A program made the translations under genes and the position numbers. Source: Reticulitermes speratus (Eukaryota > Arthropoda > Insecta > Blattodea > Rhinotermitidae). Taken from it: DNA of 64,000 nt. Positions 11,153 through 22,245 of this stretch are shown here, one piece after another. The stretch's first letter is position 1; every line of letters begins with the position of its first letter. The notes under the pieces are model-generated. The model was not told the origin of the DNA, ran no database searches, and saw nothing but the letters and a program-made list of their open reading frames with translations. The stretch spans positions 21,513,521 through 21,577,520 of the forward strand of contig JAJKFL010000042.1 of NCBI GenBank assembly GCA_021186555.1, in the 5' to 3' direction.

Positions 11153-12249
11153 GGTGTTTACAAGAGGCCAAAAAAAATTCAGAATGCCCCCTAAATTACT
11201 AACCACAAAGAAGTGATATTCAGTATCAACACCCGTCACATACCGCCCATTTCTTCAGCTAAAGTTCCGTGTCACAATTGTGAAACAAGCATTAGTAAGG
11301 GCTCAAAAATGGCTCTACACCTTTTAAACTTTGTACACAAAGCCAAATGCTTTTCTAACCATCTGGGATCGAATTCAAACCACTTGAAACAATGTTTTTG
11401 TTAAGTTCACTATCTCCATACGTTAAGGAATATAATGCACTTTAAATCCTTCTTCTACACCAAGTATAACGGGATACATTTCGATTCGAAACGAATATCG
11501 ATAACAGCATAAATAATATCGATAATAGCATAAATAATCCGCCAATGAGATAACCTGAAGAACAGTAGACTCAACAAGAAGTTTGAGTCAGATCACCCAC
11601 CACGAGGTGGTAAAACTTCAGACTCGTGTATAATTAAAACATCTTTAATTACCATTTCTTCGTCCTTGTGATCAGGCGCCACGCAGTCGCCATCTGAACT
11701 AGTCACTGAAGTGTTGCGATTATCTCAGGTAACATTTCCCAAATTATGGGCCGCGAAAGTTTGTGAAAGGTGCGTGTATGTTGCTGTTGAATGTCGACTT
11801 TTTAACAACGTCTTTTTCTTTAATTATCTCTAATGCTTAGTTTTAGTATAATGTTTGTTTATAAATCTATTTCATATTTCCAGAATCTCTATGTACAGAC
11901 TTTAAAAATAATTCTGGGAATAACACTTAAAAACATAAACGCACACATAGTCATGTGATGATCAAATACACATAAACATGTGTACAGGATGTCCTAGGGG
12001 AAAGGTACCAAGACTTCGGGAGAACGTTTCTTAGATAAAATTACATGGATATAACCAAAAACACCTAACATATCCGCAACTGAACGGTTACGGAGATAAT
12101 GACGAGCGAAAAATATGGTCTTCTTGCGGTTCCACGTACTGTACCCATTTAGCGTCATGCGATATCCGTGCACTGCGCAGGTCCGTCCTTGAGTCGACAG
12201 CCAGCCCAAGCGAATTCCTGCTGCTACTTCATACTCAAGAGTTGTCACT

Positions 12250-13385
12250 GTTAGAGTTCGTTGTGAGGTGTTGTAACAATGCCTTTTCTGTTTTCTCACA
12301 CCGAATATTGACATGCATTTCGTGTATGGATTTTTCGATGGCACTGCACATGTTGCTGTAGAAGAATACCGAAGGAGTTTTCCCGGACTGGAGGATTCCT
12401 TCTAAGGGTGAATTTTCATGTGTTCACCAGACAATGCGTGAAACCGGTTGTCTTCCAAGTGTCTGTGTATAGTCTCAAAGGGAAGTGATACCTGACATTA
12501 ACGTAAGAAAGAACATTTTTGAGATAGTTCAGAGAAGTCCAAAAACTGTCCACTCTCTCATTGATGTGTCGCCTGTGTAGATGTGGCGAATTGTACATGT
12601 GGAACATTTACACCCTTATCACGATCGGAGGTTTCAACATCTTGAACCAGGAGACCTTGCTCAACGTGTGGGTTTGTGCCACTGGATAACAGACACCCTC
12701 AACTACTAAGCTTCATTTTATTCACGGATGAACGTTCATTACCCGGGATGGTATAAATAATTCACGAAATTCGCATACGTGGGCCCATGGAAATCCCCAT
12801 CAACCAAGAGTAACAATTTCCAAAGGAGATTTTTAGTGAATGTATGGTGTGGTTTGCTTGGTAACAAGCTAATCGGACAGTTTGTCATTGACAAAAATTC
12901 AACAGGCGACACATATGAATTCTTCCTGAGGGATGAGATACAAGGTTTGTTAGAAGACTTCCCGTTAATGGTAAGGGGTCAAATTTACTTCCAACATGAT
13001 GGGGCTCCCCCACATTACACTTGGCATGTGAGAGAGTGTTTACACGAATCTTTCCTTAACCGCTGATTAGGTCGTGCCGGACCCCTTGCATGGCACCAAG
13101 GTCGCCATACCTTACACCTCTTGACTACTGTCTCTGGGGCTACATGAAGGCATTGGTGTTTGAAACAAAGGTTGATTCATGAGCAGCAGTGCGCCGTCTT
13201 ATTTTTGCAGCGGCAGAGCACATGCGCAACCATCCAGACAAACTTGCGTCAACTACACAGCCTTTATCGATGCTTGCTGAAAAATGCATAGCAACCAGAG
13301 GAGGACACTTTAACAATTACTGTGAAGCAGGTATTTTAGTATTGGCAAGTAGTATACCAAAACACGCAGTCGATTGTGTTAAATA
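12250..13385 (+). pseudogene. Decayed transposase of the QHDGAPPHY (rosa-like, DD41D-spaced) type
   Basis: The DDE transposase that would cut and paste this element is read in several frames. Recognisable pieces: an N-terminal stretch from about 12,280; FILFTDERSFTRDGINN (first catalytic Asp in TDE) near 12,710; NVWCGL and YFQHDGAPPHYTWHVREC (second Asp) in the open part 12,779-13,066; then, after a stop and frame change, PRSPYLTPLDYCLWG at about 13,105-13,140 (third Asp in PLD; the upstream SPD is now SPY) and a C-terminal piece to 13,385 broken by a TGA near 13,180. Spacing between the second and third Asp is close to 41 residues, as in rosa-type elements (inference). Multiple stops and frameshifts show a dead copy. 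Confidence 0.82.
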
Positions 13386-13689
13386 AGTATTTCAATACTG
13401 CTGGACATTCATGTGCTACGTAAAGTACTCGGAACTCTAAAGCCTAATTTACATTGGGGAAGTTTACTGGAAGCAAGTGCTTGAAGCCACCAAATTCTCC
13501 TAGTGCAATTGACAATTTCCGTGAACTTCCCACTAGCCTTCAAGTGGAAAGGGAAATTGAAGACCCGGCTACTTTAGCGTCCACTTGCCCGTCACGTGAC
13601 TAACATTACTGGTCTACTGGTCCTGTCTAAACATGCACTTGCTACCTTCACTGTGCTTGCTGGCTGTTTTCGACTATTATCTTTGTCGT

Positions 13690-15668
13690 CCGCAGAGAGG
13701 CGTTTCAAAGGAATAGCAATGAAGATAAAGTTTTGTATGTGACGAAAGTGTATGAAATTCTGTGGAACGTAAGTGTGATGAATATGCGAACAAGAGCAAA
13801 AGGGAGACAGCTTTCGAAAACTTACTACAGGAAATTAAGGATCGTGGATTTCAAAAAAATTTAATTCGAAATACTGCGTAAAATGATAAAATATATAAAA
13901 TCCGTGTATCGGAAAGAACTAGCCAAAAAAGTAAATATAAAAAAGTGGTACTGGAACAGAGGATTTATAAAGGCTAAAACTTTCATGATATGACAAAGCT
14001 GATTCGTTTTTGAATACTGTAACTGCTGCACCTGCATCCACCTCAACTCTGGTGACTGAAATAGTTAAATTTCTATGTGAACTAAATAATGACGTACTTA
14101 TAATATGAAAGAGAGGTACAGAATACTGCTTTCATTTTTAAATGTTTATCTATTATTTTTATTATTAAAAATTACATACAGTGAGAAATAGTACTTTATT
14201 ATTTTGGAACAAATAATTTCAAGAGATATCTGTGGTTCTCACGACAGTCGCTAGTATCTTCGGCGATATTACGCAGTGTATTCTGTTAGAATTTGCCGAC
14301 GCTTCGGAGGAACCCGCTGCCTATATATTCAGATATAGATGCAACAGGTTATTATGAAAGGTTGCTAGTCTTACCAGACCATACGGCGTCAAATATCAGA
14401 ATACAATATTCTTCAAATCATTTCATTCTACCATGGCAATGAACCTTTCCTTACAAAGTAGTCAACATACTGATCTCTTATATTTGCCGCTTCACTTCTG
14501 TGATTATTGGATCCTAGATGCTTCACTGAAGGTAATCCAGTCATTTCCTCGCGCTATGGTCCTGTGTGAACTTCTCCTGTGTTAATGTCCTCCATGCTCA
14601 CGGATCCTGTTGGTAAATAATGTCGAGATGTCATCCGTAGCCAGTTGTGTAGAGCACAAGATTTCTTTATTATCACATCTACTGTGCTCGGTTTCACTTC
14701 TATAGGCTTTGTAAACCCGAAACCTTGATGCAAGGATCCAAAAATCGTTTTCTACTACCCTTCTAGCACGTGATATACAATAATTAAATATCAGTTGAAC
14801 TCTGCTGAATGGGTTAATAGTTCACTCTTAAAGGAAAGGCATCATCTCCTAGTACTACAGATTGTTATGGCCAGTTGAGAGAGTTGTTCTGCATTGCTGT
14901 ATTCATGGTCGAGTCGCGATATACTGCACTGTCGCTAGCTCTTCCACTGCAACCGACATCAACATACCTAAAGCAATAATCTCCATCCACCAAAGTGACA
15001 ATATGATACTGTAGGTCCCTTTCTAATTATAAAATTCTGAGCCACTTTTTCGAGGGCGCTTCACTTGCAACACAGCAGTTAGGAAAGTTCCATCGAGTAA
15101 TGAACGTATTTTGTACCTCTCGCCATTCACTTTGAGTCACTGGCACCTATAATTGAAAAAATGCAATAATGTGATTGGTTTCAGGATATTGATGATGATG
15201 CTGATTATGTCAATTACCGTGACGAGAATGGAGAACTCGAAGGAAGTTTGGAAGTACCAGTAACTACTAGAAGTGGAAAAACAGTACATAAAGGCCATCC
15301 AAAGAAAACACTGACACCTAGGGCCTTTAAGGGGAAACGAAACTCTGATACAAGCATTAATAAAGCAATTTTGAACGTGAAGAGTATTGCTGAAAAAGTC
15401 TGCGAGGATGACGAATTATAAAAACTTGGAATGCATTGTGCTGCTCAATTGCGACAACTGCCACTTCGGAATGCACTGATGTTGCAACAGCAAATCCAAA
15501 ATGATAACGACAGACAGGAGTTCAGGCAGGATTACACCGGCTACACCACATACACGTCAAGATTGCTCGAAATTGCTCATTGTAAATGTATTCAGATTCA
15601 TCATCTTGTGTTGACTATCCCACCATCGAAGCAAGAAATACACTTGCACAAGCTACTGCTGGTTTAAA
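13690..15668 (+). pseudogene. Harbinger accessory protein with MADF domain, two exons, decayed
   Basis: Exon 1 (about 13,690-14,090) reads VLYVTKVYEILWN, then after a one-base frameshift DEYANKSKRETAFENLLQEIKDRGF and IKSVYRKELAKK, matching the three-helix MADF domain (Myb/SANT-like DNA binding) that guides Harbinger transposases. A pyrimidine-rich acceptor TTGGTTTCAG ends near 15,183 and opens exon 2 (DIDDDADYVNYRDENGELEG..., then after a stop near 15,420 a BESS-like segment LRQLPLRNALMLQQQI), closing at 15,667. The intervening 1.1 kb holds, in antisense, exon 2 of the nuclease gene. Stops and frameshifts make it non-functional. Exon 1 donor position is uncertain. Confidence 0.78.
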
Positions 15669-16310
15669 TGATGATTCCTAAACATTTTGTATTTTATTTT
15701 TCATTCAATCTTAATGGAAAGCACTTTCGTTAATACAGTTATATTTCTATATTTCTATTAAATAAAACAACCAGAGAAAACAAACAATACACTTTTGATA
15801 TTTACCTCTTAAAAAGGGGTCTTAAGCAATGCGACGAACTTTAATCAAGTGATAAATCGAATTTTGGTAGGTTGTTGAGAATTCTGAAATACATTTCAAC
15901 AGAAAGTGGCATTTCAAAGCTTAAATTTATGAATGATTTCAGAACATCTAGCACTGCTGACAGGACCTCCGGTATGAAATAAGACATTATGCTTGATGGT
16001 ATCCGGAATAAGTACTCCACAGAGATCTGAAACTGTCGCCACTAGCCAGGTAGCGCAATGCTGCTTCGAGCTTAGTTCTTGTCGGAATTGCCTTTCTCAC
16101 TACAGTGTCTCTTTTCTTTATTTTCAAGTCAACCATTGTTAGTAGTTCTTCAAATTTTTCAGTACTCATTCTGAAATTACTTTTGTAGGCTAAAGGGTCT
16201 TCAATTGCTAATTTTTTCAAGAGCGTGGTTATGCACCATGTAATTATCGCCTAGTAATCCACGGTCTTACCCAAGCTCTTCTTTTTTTGATTCTGCTTTC
16301 CACACGTTTA
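14390..16310 (-). pseudogene. HARBI1-like nuclease of the Harbinger element, decayed
   Basis: The nuclease is the DDE-fold enzyme that cuts the element. Exon 1 (about 16,310-15,868, minus) contains RRVWVRPWITRR, then EDPLAYKSNFRMSTEKFEELL, AIPTRTKLEAALRYLASGDSF, and, after a frameshift near 15,995, IPEVLSAVLDVLKSF. A clear acceptor (TTTTTTCAATTATAG, ending near 15,150) starts exon 2: VPVTQSEWREVQNTF, WNFPNC, a DLQYHIVTLVDGDYCFRYVDVG strand and SVVLGDDAFPL, all typical of the family. Stops interrupt the C-terminal part beyond about 14,850. The intron between the exons contains the sense exon 2 of the MADF gene, so the two genes interlock. Confidence 0.82.
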
Positions 16311-17223
16311 ACTAATTCCTGACAAAATAAAGTAACAAAAAATGTAACATATGCTCGAATTTCTTTTCTTCTTGACATTTTTAAGACCAAATCATAAGCA
16401 AGCTGTTGGCACGTTTAACTTTCGCTCAAGTACAGAGGAAACTATCCTCTTTTGCTTCCTCATGTAAACGATTTGCTGGCTTCCAGTTCATTGGCTTCAA
16501 GCACTTGCTTCCAGTAAACCTTCCCAATGTAAATTAGGATTAACGATGACTTTATGAAACTAGTGCGAGTTTTTATATTTTATTTAAATGTCTTTATGTC
16601 ATTCAGATGTTAATTAGATGTTAAGTGTAGGTGTTAGCATTACATAAAGTACAAACTCCTGCTAGTCTCAATATGCATTTGGTAATCAATAAAGGTATAA
16701 CAGCTCTAATTCTTTCGAATTACTCTCGCCATTTATTTCGTAAACGTTCAACTTCAGATATAGGCGTTTTCGGTTATATAGATGTAATTTAACCTAAGGA
16801 AGGTACTCCCGCAATCTGGTTCATTCCCCCTGGGACACCCTGTATATGCAGTATTTTCTAAAATGGCTGTATAAAGTATGTAACCAAGCAATAATTTTTG
16901 CTGGGCTATGCCCTATCTACGGCAGTTAGTTGCCGGCTTCTCCTCACGAAGGATAGCCCAGGTGCAATTTGTCGTGAGCAGAGTGGCACTGGGGCTGGTT
17001 TTCCTCCAAACCCTTCCGTCTTTCCCCGTTAAGTTTCATTCTGCCAGTGCTCAGTACACATTATCCACTGGCGCTGGTACGACAGGCCCATATGAGCAGT
17101 TTTACCAAGGACTGCGACCCAACTCCAAATAAAACGAAAGTTTCGTTTTGTTAAATGTAGATAATGTAAGCTGATGTGTAATAAACTAGGTAGAAAATGT
17201 AGATATGAAGTAGCGTTTTTACG

Positions 17224-17590
17224 ATTTTACGTCCTGATGTGTCAACTTGATTTTACGTCCTGATGTGTCAACTTGATTTTACGTCCTGATGTGTCAACTT
17301 GATTTTACGTCCTGATGTGTCAACTTGATTTTACGTCCTGATGTGTCAACTTGAATTTACGTCCTGATGTGTCAACTTGAATTTATGTCCTGATGTGTCA
17401 ACTTGATTTTACGTCCTGATGTGTCAACTTGAATTTACGTCCTGATGTGTCAACTTGAATTTATGTCCTGATGTGTCAACTTGAATTTACGTCCTGATGT
17501 GTCAACTTGATTTTACGTCCTGATGTGTCAACTTGATTTTACGTCCTGATGTGTCAACTTGAATTTACGTCCTGATGTTTCAACTTGATT
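17224..17590. repeat. Minisatellite, 26-bp unit, 14 copies
   Basis: The unit ACGTCCTGATGTGTCAACTT plus GATTTT or GAATTT repeats with a 26-bp period. Two alternating variants (GATTTT and GAATTT, with an occasional ATGTCC) are interspersed, suggesting amplification of higher-order blocks. No frame is meaningful. Confidence 0.96.
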
Positions 17591-17699
17591 TCCACTCTCC
17601 TAATTTTAATAATTCTACACAACTCTTTCTAAAATAAATAATGTTCCAACTAATTCACACTTTGTTGATAAATTAACTTCTATATAATATACCAATGGT

Positions 17700-18600
17700 T
17701 ACAGAATGGAACCAACGCGCCCAACCACAAGACTGTCCATTCATGGCCTACTACGTATGAGGTGCGAGCCCAAAGTTTCCGGACTGGAGAATATAACAAT
17801 ATCAGGCTTGCCTTATTTACGAGTTGGTATTGTCCCTTTCAAAGTAGTCCCCTTCGCAGTTCATATCGGGCCCAGCCTTTCTCCTATTCCTGGACGCATT
17901 TCCGGAGCTCCCGTTTCCCGATTCTGCCCACCAGTGCCTGCGATTCAGTTTGAATATCAGCGAAAGCCTCGACTATCGGTCCCTTCAACTGAATTTCCAT
18001 TTTCTGGAGCGGAAGAAGTCACAGGGTGCTAGAAAATAAGTTTCTGTTCTTTTGTACCGATGCTGCAGATCCTGGAACACAAAAAGTCTGTTTTGTTTCT
18101 TGTCGTCATTCAGCAAACGGGGACAAATTCTGCATAAATCCGCTGCATGTTTAAATCTTCAGCTAAATTGCGTCGGAATGTACCGTATAATATGCCTATA
18201 ATGTTAAGCTGTAGTTAATTGTAGCCGTCTGTCTCCGTGGATGACTGACGTCGGAATGTACCTATAATAGGCCTATAATGTTAAGCTGCAGTTAATTGTA
18301 GCCGTCTGTCTCCGTGGATGACTGACGCACTTTTTCCACATTTTCATCAGTTCCACTTGACGATGGACGACTGGAAACTTTAAAATCTTCAACCGAAGTT
18401 TGGCTACGTTTAAAATGTGAATGCCATTTAAAGCTTTGTGTTGTACTCATGGCGTCATCACGAAAGGCTGGTTTTAAGCATTTCATAAGTCTCAAAATCG
18501 GTTTTCTCAAGGTCAAAACAACACTTGATGCAAATTCTCTGTTCCTTTAAGGTCTGCCATTTCACTGTGTCACAATGATCGCAGAACGCACTCAACACAA
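17700..18600 (-). pseudogene. Decayed mariner transposase
   Basis: Minus-strand pieces in the correct order for a mariner transposase: an N-terminal helix-turn-helix region at 18,516-18,292 (AFRDDAMSTTQSFKWHSHFKR, then a SRPSSSGTDENVEKVRQ linker of the SGRPSTS type), a middle piece at about 18,180-18,060 (RIYAEFVP, like the conserved KFVPRLLS block), and a C-terminal end at about 17,960-17,860 with a GTTLKGTI/GDYFERD-like terminus. The catalytic domain core is missing and frames are broken. The N-terminal and middle pieces are separated by a short duplication. Confidence 0.7.
18168..18330. repeat. Short tandem duplication inside a dead mariner
   Basis: The phrase GTCGGAATGTACC...AATGTTAAGCTG(T/C)AGTTAATTGTAGCCGTCTGTC...GATGACTGACG occurs twice in a row, with starts about 75 bp apart, with minor differences. 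It interrupts the mariner remnant. Confidence 0.85.
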
Positions 18601-19811
18601 ACACAATTAAACGCCAACTGTACAAAAACTCTAGGTTCTGTTACAGGAAAGCTAACCACAATATTTCACAATAAACTGTCTCGGCGGTACTTAGTGGCGC
18701 ACAGCTGCATTATTTCCGGTGAACGTTACACGCGACCAGTCTGGACTCTCGTACGTGTAGTACATTGCGGCTACACAAGTCGTAATTAGAGTTAATGCTT
18801 GCACAGTCTTTACTTCTCCTACGTCTGACCGCATATCACACTGTATCTTCCTGTTTGTCTTTTTTCACCCGGCAAGCAAATAGCATCTATTTTTCGATCG
18901 CTAGGTATTTCTTAGGCCTCTTATAACTATCTCATAAACGAGACGATTTTTGGAAAGCTGTATTTTACGAGATGGCCGTTTTAATTTCTTTAGATTCTTT
19001 TCTGGAGCTTACAAAACATGAATAATTCATTGAGATATCACCAATATACGTAAATCTTTATCTAGTGCCCGTTATTCTTGTCACATTATAAGCAAAATTG
19101 AATACGATTGGGTAGATGTAGTAAGAATCCCTAATATAAAATTTCACAAAAATCCGCCCGGTGGGCGTCTAGTTGTTTCGTGCGGACACGCGGACATTCA
19201 TGACGAGGTTAATAGTCGCTTTTTTGCAATTGTTAAGCGAAAGTGCCTAATAAAATGGTCCGAAATTGCTCTGCGGCGTTCTTAAATTTGAGACACGGTT
19301 GTTTATGGAATATAGACGGCGGGCATGGTTATTAGAAGAAGAACGACAGGCCGACCTTCATGAATAACGAAGTTTTGTCCTTCCTGATTGACATTCAGCA
19401 GTAGATCCTATAACACGATGTAAACATTATGCACTTGGCCCCCTATTCTTGCTGCCTGTTATGAATCATGCGAGCTCGGCCAACAGAAATACCAAACGGA
19501 CACTCTCTTCTTCACCTGAGACGCGGATGTGTTTATAGGATCCTGTAAGATGTTAGTCTGAACCAAGTTGGAATCTACAGCACATATTCTCAAACTATTT
19601 TGGACAGCGGACAAGAAGTCCGAGAAACACAGCTCTATATGTGACTATGTTTCGTCACCTAAAGACTGTATTTAGCGTACAGTAAAATGTAAAAACGACA
19701 ATATGTGGTAAATTGTAATGAACTTATGGAGGAAATTGTTGTCGGATATTTCTGGACATATACAGTAGGAGAGAGGAGCCAAGAAACAGAAAACCGATAA
19801 ACGGAATAACA
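18601..19811. other. Stretch without recognised features
   Basis: No protein family or repeat unit was recognised. It lies between the mariner remnant and the 19.8-kb foldback. Confidence 0.4.
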
Positions 19812-19869
19812 GACCTTCATAACAACCAACAAATGCATTAGGTAAAATACATATATAATATATACTAAG

Positions 19870-19914
19870 ACCCCTAAATATGTTTCGACAACAATTTGTC
19901 ATCCTCAGAGTGTT
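19870..19914 (-). ncRNA. Degenerate hammerhead motif (left arm)
   Basis: Minus strand: CUGAGGA core, stem II GACAA...UUGUC, GAAA and UA are kept, but stem I no longer pairs well and stem III is altered (CAUAUU). Inverse partner of the better copy at 20,158-20,201. Confidence 0.55.
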
Positions 19915-20157
19915 CGTCACAAAGGAATACAAGAACATCACATCAAATTACACAGTCAAAAGTTCAAATATTAAAATCCCAAAACATACAAAAGCCTTTG
20001 GCTTTTGTATGTTTGAACTTTAGACTGGGTAATTTGATGTGATGTTCTTGTATTCCTTTGTGATGAACCCCCTGTTGGCTTTTGTATGTTTTGGGATTTT
20101 AACGTTTGAACTTATTACTGTGTATTTGATGTGATGTTCTTGTATTCCTTTGTGATA

Positions 20158-20201
20158 AACCCCTGAGGATGACAACTTGTTGTCGAAACATATGTAGGGG
20201 T
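20158..20201 (+). ncRNA. Type-I hammerhead ribozyme motif
   Basis: Plus strand: stem I CCC (20,160-20,162), CUGAGGA core (20,163-20,169), stem II GACAAC...GUUGUC, GAAA (20,185-20,188), stem III within ACAUAUGU, predicted cleavage after A20,196, stem I partner GGG. All catalytic core positions agree with the consensus. About 35 nt downstream is GTGTATTTGTTGGTT, the shared box. Confidence 0.82.
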
Positions 20202-20361
20202 CTTTAATACATATTATATGTGTATTTTATCTAGTGTATTTGTTGGTTGTTATGAAGACTGTGACAAGATGCACGGCGTATATAATATAAAGGATTAACA
20301 GGCCGTTTGGAGCCCCACATGCTGAGAAGCCACAAAATGTTCTGAGAAATTATAACTACTT

Positions 20362-21187
20362 GCTTCTTAAAAGTTTATTACGCATGTTTCTTCTTGGTGG
20401 TAGAGTAATGAATGACAAACAAGCCATGACGAAATGGCAAACAAAATAAGGTTTTCTATCAGAGAAGTTTAGGTTTTATAAAACATTGTAAATCCCGGGC
20501 TTTGGTTTAGTATGAGTTCAAAGATTGCAGTACGCACCTCTGTTCTTCAACAGAAAAGCACCCTGACAGTCTCTGGTCCATCAGCTATGAAATACCCTAG
20601 TTTCATGCGTCCAACATCCCCTTAATATTCAATCAAAGACATACGGACGCTCCCCTACTTACGACGGAATTCCGTTCCAAAGACTAGTTCACAATTCGGC
20701 GTAGTCGTAATTCGGAAATGCTTTATACATAGGCCTATCCATCGACTGCCCACTAGCATTATTCATCATAGCAATACTACGTATACATAATTGGTGGTAT
20801 ACAACGACAATATTAAAAGAATATAAATGATAAATCAATGTAAATAATAATGTACAGTATATGCACCTCATTTCTCCGACTGTTTACATACATAGGCTAC
20901 ACGACATTAGAGGAGACAGGTGAAAGAGGAAGAACTTCATAAACAAAGCCTTCATCGGCTTCAGCAGTGTTTTTGCTGACAGAAGGCACTGTTTCATCGT
21001 CGGGCTTACCTCCATTAGCATGATCATAAGTGTGAATGTTCGGTAATTCGATGGTGTCGTAAGTAGAGCAGCGTCTATGTACCACGAAACACTATTGGTT
21101 TCTTAAAGGTTTGATACGCCTCTTTTCTTTGTGGTGGTATAATGTTGAGTGGTGACCATGCCAAATGGCAAATAAAGTATGGTTTCA
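20362..21187. repeat. Pair of diverged direct repeats (20,362-20,455 and 21,098-21,187)
   Basis: Both segments read TTCTTAAA(A/G)GTTT...TACGC..., then a TGGTGGTA phrase and (C/G)CCATG...AAATGGCAAA, alignable with many substitutions and indels. They may be ends of one old element whose interior (20,640-20,900) contains a pogo/Tigger-like phrase, TACTTACGACGGAATTCCG. That classification is weak. Confidence 0.5.
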
Positions 21188-21978
21188 GAAACACTGCTGT
21201 CCGTCTACTGTTACGCGTGAATATTATATCCCAATTGCAATATAGGAATGCAGTCCTTCGTCTGTGGATTTTCTTGCTGGAGAAAGGCTACGAAATATTT
21301 TAATGGCCATTACATTTCGAAGATTCACATTGCCCAAATTCATACATATATCAGTAGAAGGAGGCTGAAAGGTACAACTGACTGTCAGTTAGCACTTCAT
21401 TTTGAAAATGATTGGTTGTATTGGAGGCTAGTATTGAGACCAGCTTTAGCAACAGTGAAGCTGCTGACTTCATTGGGACTTGCCTTCAGGGACACCACTA
21501 CTCTTCAACTCAAAATGTTAGGCGTCTAACCTGTCTGGAATACCTGAGTAAATTTCATTACTGCTTTACAAATATGTGAGTAAATTCCAGTAGCAACATT
21601 CGTTCTGGTAAAATAAAATTGTCTCTGGCACCAAATGCATGATGAGTTTCTCTCCATCATGGCCACTCTTCTAAGAAGTACTTTCACTGTTGAAGTAAAG
21701 GAACCAAAAAACTTCTCTATAATTGCAGGCTGAAAACCGGACATTATTCTTGTTGATCAATTTTGGGATATGTCAACAAAAAAGGGACATTGTGGCTCAC
21801 GTTTCCTGCTTCGTTCCCACCACGTCTCACTCTTCTGAGCATGAGGACAAAACAACTATGGGACTACTTACAAGGCTTGGAAGAGAATTGTCGTGGTATG
21901 AGTTTTAACAGTGCTGCAAAAATGGCGGGAAAGTATTCAGACTTACACCAACGACTAACTGCCGCAAGTCCTTCGGTC

Positions 21979-22166
21979 ATGAGATCTGAGCTCTTCTAGG
22001 ATATTACGCAGCGTAGAATGATAATTCCCTACCGACGTTTCGGACAACCTATCGGTCCCATCTTCAACGGTTAATCAGTCCAATGGGACGGATAGGTTGT
22101 TCCGAAACGTCAGTACGGAATTGCTATTCTACGCTGCGAAAATTCCAAAAGAGCGCAGATCTCATT
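21979..22166. repeat. Foldback with a degenerate hammerhead-like centre
   Basis: Inverted arms: GAGATCTGAGCTCTT...ACGCAGCGTAGAAT...CCGACGTTTCGGACAACC (21,980-22,050) against GGTTGTTCCGAAACGTC...ATTCTACGCTGCG...GCGCAGATCTC (22,093-22,163). The left arm read on minus has GUUGAAGA, a stem II, GAAA, CGUCGGUA: like a hammerhead but with the first core C changed to U. A short related piece (ACGCAGTGTATTCT...GACGCTTCGG) lies at 14,273-14,312. Confidence 0.65.
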
Positions 22167-22245
22167 TACATTGCGACGGAAGCCTGAAATCCTTCGGCCA
22201 TATTTGTAACTTTTCGCAATGATTCTAAACTAACTAACTAACTAA

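Larger units (their letters stand above)
13441..16540. mobile_element. PIF/Harbinger DNA transposon, nested in the rosa-like element
   Basis: Inverted ends of about 48 bp (AGCCTAATTTACATTGGG at 13,441; right end complementary, finishing ATTAGGAT at 16,540) are flanked by TAA on both sides (13,438-13,440 and 16,541-16,543), the 3-bp TWA-type duplication typical of the superfamily. It carries the expected two genes: a MADF-type DNA-binding protein (+) and a HARBI1-like nuclease (-), both decayed. Confidence 0.93.
11985..16842 (+). mobile_element. Tc1/mariner-superfamily element (rosa-like) with long inverted ends, carrying a nested Harbinger
   Basis: The left end (CAGGATGTCCTAGGGG, from 11,985) and the right end (ending CCCCCTGGGACACCCTG at 16,842) are inverted repeats alignable over roughly 130 bp. 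TA dinucleotides at 11,983-11,984 and 16,843-16,844 are the expected target duplication. After removing the 3.1-kb Harbinger insertion at 13,441-16,540 the element is about 1.76 kb, a normal size. The transposase inside is broken, so the copy is dead. Confidence 0.88.
19812..20262. repeat. Foldback element with two opposed hammerhead motifs
   Basis: The left part (19,812-19,990) is the inverse of the right part (20,085-20,262): AACAACCAACAAATGCATTA vs the GTGTATTTGTTGGTTGTT end, the hammerhead regions, and AAAGGAATACAAGAACATCA vs TGATGTTCTTGTATTCCTTT. Between them (19,991-20,075) is an additional shorter copy of the inner section, so the layout is one left arm facing two partial right arms. 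GATGCACGGCG follows the right end at about 20,267. Confidence 0.88.

Noticed and set aside
20897-21085. C-terminal exon encoding an acidic tail
   Set aside because: Frame of 62 codons with a donor-like GTAAGC inside but no convincing acceptor and no recognised family; lies in a repeat-like region.
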